NCBI GenBank assembly: GCA_001513505.1
Contig: LFTM01000180.1
Span: forward strand, 19,569-25,824
Reading direction: 5' to 3'
DNA length: 6,256 nt
Source: Clostridiales bacterium DTU092
GTDB taxonomy: Bacteria; Bacillota; Clostridia; Caldicoprobacterales; Caldicoprobacteraceae
The notes beneath the pieces were generated by a model. The model worked only from the letters and a program-made list of their open reading frames with translations, had not been told where the DNA came from and made no database searches. Position 1 is the first letter of the stretch. Every line of letters begins with the position of its first letter. The position numbers were made by a program, and so were the translations under genes. This document shows positions 5,120 to 6,256 of the stretch, piece after piece.

Positions 5120-5923
5120 TTACAAATCTTCAATAATGCTTAATAAAAGTCGTGTAAAACGATCAGCTGCATTGGATGCTGTTTCAATCACTTCCTCATG
5201 GGTAAGGGGTTTATCTAAAATACCTGCAGCCATGTTGGTGATACAGGATATGCCCAGCACTTTCATCCCTGCATGTACTGCGGCTATAACTTCGGGGACC
5301 GTCGACATCCCTACAGCATCAGCCCCCAGCTTCATTAGCATGGTTATTTCAGCAGGCGTCTCATAACTGGGACCCGGCATCATAGCATAAACACCTTCCC
5401 GCAAATTCATGCCCAGTTCCCCTGCTTTATCTGTTGCAAGGCTTCGCAACCTTTGATCATAGGCATAGGTCATATCGGGAAACCTTGGGCCAAGCTCGTC
5501 CGGATTTCTGCCCCTTAACGGGTTAACGCCTGTCATATTGATGTGATCCCGTATCACCATTAAATCTCCCGGAGAAAAATCAGGATTGACTCCTCCCGCT
5601 GAATTAGTAACTATCAGGATTTCAACTCCAAGCCTTTTCATAACCCTGACCGGGAGAATTATCTGATCTAAATCATACCCTTCATAGTAATGAAACCGTC
5701 CCTGCATAGCTATTATTTTTTTATTTCTGTACTTACCTATAACAAATCTGCCAATATGACCTTCTACTGTGGTATCCGTAAACCCGGGAATCTCCTTATA
5801 TGGAATTATGACTTGCTCTTCAATGTATGCTGCAGTATTTCCCAAACCGGAACCCAGGATTATTCCTATAGTTGGTTGTATATCTATCCTTTTCTTTATA
5901 AATTCGGCGGCTCTTTTGTACAT
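5120..5923 (-). CDS. punA: Purine-nucleoside phosphorylase (trimeric, PNP/MTAP family)
   Basis: Cytosolic enzyme of purine salvage that splits (deoxy)guanosine- or inosine-type nucleosides with phosphate into free base and (deoxy)ribose-1-phosphate. The 267-aa protein carries the trimeric-family motifs: GIILGSGLG (20-28, with phosphate-binding Ser25), GRFHYYEGY (75-83, Arg76 and His78), TNSAGG (106-111), MPGPSYET (182-189, base-contacting Glu188), GADAVGMSTVPE (200-211) and ITNMAAG with Asn230, the residue that selects 6-oxopurines in human PNP. All expected active-site residues are present. The start ATG has GGGGTG at 5931-5936 with 7 nt spacing. It is called pupG in Bacillus, where it also precedes dacF. 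No terminator is visible in the 115 nt before dacF, so the two are probably co-transcribed. The phosphopentomutase (drm) that often accompanies it is absent here. Confidence 0.96.
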   Translation of the reverse strand: MYKRAAEFIKKRIDIQPTIGIILGSGLGNTAAYIEEQVIIPYKEIPGFTDTTVEGHIGRFVIGKYRNKKIIAMQGRFHYYEGYDLDQIILPVRVMKRLGVEILIVTNSAGGVNPDFSPGDLMVIRDHINMTGVNPLRGRNPDELGPRFPDMTYAYDQRLRSLATDKAGELGMNLREGVYAMMPGPSYETPAEITMLMKLGADAVGMSTVPEVIAAVHAGMKVLGISCITNMAAGILDKPLTHEEVIETASNAADRFTRLLLSIIEDL

Positions 5924-5966
5924 ACTTAAACACCCCGTTTCATAATTTTCAATTTAACTATCAAAT

Positions 5967-5996
5967 ATTCTATCAGACAATAAATGATCTATTCAA
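5967..5996 (-). promoter_or_regulatory. Candidate promoter for punA inside the end of spoIIM
   Basis: TTGAAT (5991-5996) and TAGAAT (5967-5972) are 18 nt apart, and the TGA just before the -10 (5973-5975) is both an extended -10 and the spoIIM stop codon. Initiation would be near 5960, about 37 nt before the punA start. This would give punA-dacF vegetative expression independent of spoIIM. The matches are good but not perfect. Confidence 0.45.
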
Positions 5997-6256
5997 TATG
6001 AGATGTTCTAACCCTTTGTCTGAAAAGACATTTACGAACAGAGCCCTAAAAATGAACGGGACAACAAAAGTTTCGTACAAACCTACAATTAAAAAAGGAA
6101 TTATTATAAGCAAAAACTTCCATGTATAGGCAGCCATCCTTTGGAATTTTACCTGTTTATTATAGTAGATTTTCCGGTTTTTAAAGCTGTGAATACCATA
6201 CTGTAAAGATATAATTCCCATAACTACGATACAAGGTACATAGATAAAACACTGAG
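5973..6256 (-). CDS. spoIIM: Stage II sporulation protein M, C-terminal fragment (cut by the right window edge)
   Basis: The last 93 residues are visible; the frame is open to the right edge (QCFIYVPCIVV precedes the internal ATG at 6219-6221, so that ATG is not the start). SpoIIM is a multi-pass protein of the SpoIIDMP complex that remodels peptidoglycan during engulfment of the forespore. The fragment has two hydrophobic helices, the first CFIYVPCIVVMGIISLQYGI and the second WKFLLIIIPFLIVGLYETFVVP, separated by a basic cytoplasmic-type loop (KNRKIYYNKQVKFQR). The helix ending in an acidic residue followed by x-x-V-x-P is typical of the SpoIIM/DUF95 C-terminus. Location upstream of punA-dacF matches the Bacillus spoIIM neighbourhood and supports the call. 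The N-terminal part cannot be checked here. Confidence 0.83.
   Translation of the reverse strand, partial: QCFIYVPCIVVMGIISLQYGIHSFKNRKIYYNKQVKFQRMAAYTWKFLLIIIPFLIVGLYETFVVPFIFRALFVNVFSDKGLEHLILNRSFIV

Overview
This is a stretch of chromosomal core genome from a spore-forming, low-GC Firmicute, most likely a member of the Clostridia. The evidence is the very AT-rich intergenic DNA, strong AGGAGG-type ribosome binding sites, and sporulation genes (spoIIM, dacF, ytfJ) mixed with housekeeping genes. The gene set resembles anaerobic clostridia of the Ruminiclostridium/Acetivibrio kind, but that placement is an inference. All nine genes lie on the minus strand, so transcription runs from the right edge to the left edge. 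I found no mobile element, CRISPR array, tRNA or rRNA.

Right block (6256 to about 3690). The C-terminal part of spoIIM (an engulfment membrane protein) runs in from the right edge. A candidate extended -10 promoter overlaps its stop codon. Next come punA (purine nucleoside phosphorylase) and dacF (D-Ala-D-Ala carboxypeptidase). dacF ends at a good intrinsic terminator (3704-3735). The spoIIM/punA/dacF neighbourhood recalls B. subtilis spoIIM...ripX-drm-pupG-dacF-spoIIA, but here no xerD/ripX or drm lies between spoIIM and punA, and no spoIIAA follows dacF.

Middle block (about 3690 to 482). A good housekeeping-type promoter (TTGCCA, 17 nt, CATAAT) sits directly after the dacF terminator. It drives a tight five-gene cluster: a site-2-protease-like M50 membrane metalloprotease, scpA and scpB (the non-SMC subunits of the Smc-ScpAB condensin), a DUF2953 membrane protein and ytfJ (GerW-type sporulation protein). 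scpA/scpB and DUF2953/ytfJ overlap, which suggests translational coupling. The only sizeable gap (59 nt between scpB and DUF2953) holds a perfect 14-bp inverted repeat. A terminator at 482-510 overlaps the ytfJ stop codon and closes the cluster.

Left block (481 to 1). A 285-nt AT-rich region without a gene carries a strong extended -10 promoter and several palindromes. It leads, through an inferred leader of about 165 nt, into the N-terminal S4 domain of an RluB-type pseudouridine synthase that continues past the left edge.

Nothing here looks like an undescribed multi-gene system. The most interesting non-coding signal is a 9-bp perfect complement to the dacF Shine-Dalgarno sequence, 36 nt upstream of it. 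This could silence dacF on long punA-dacF transcripts. Several gene starts were corrected from ribosome binding site evidence (M50, dacF, ytfJ).
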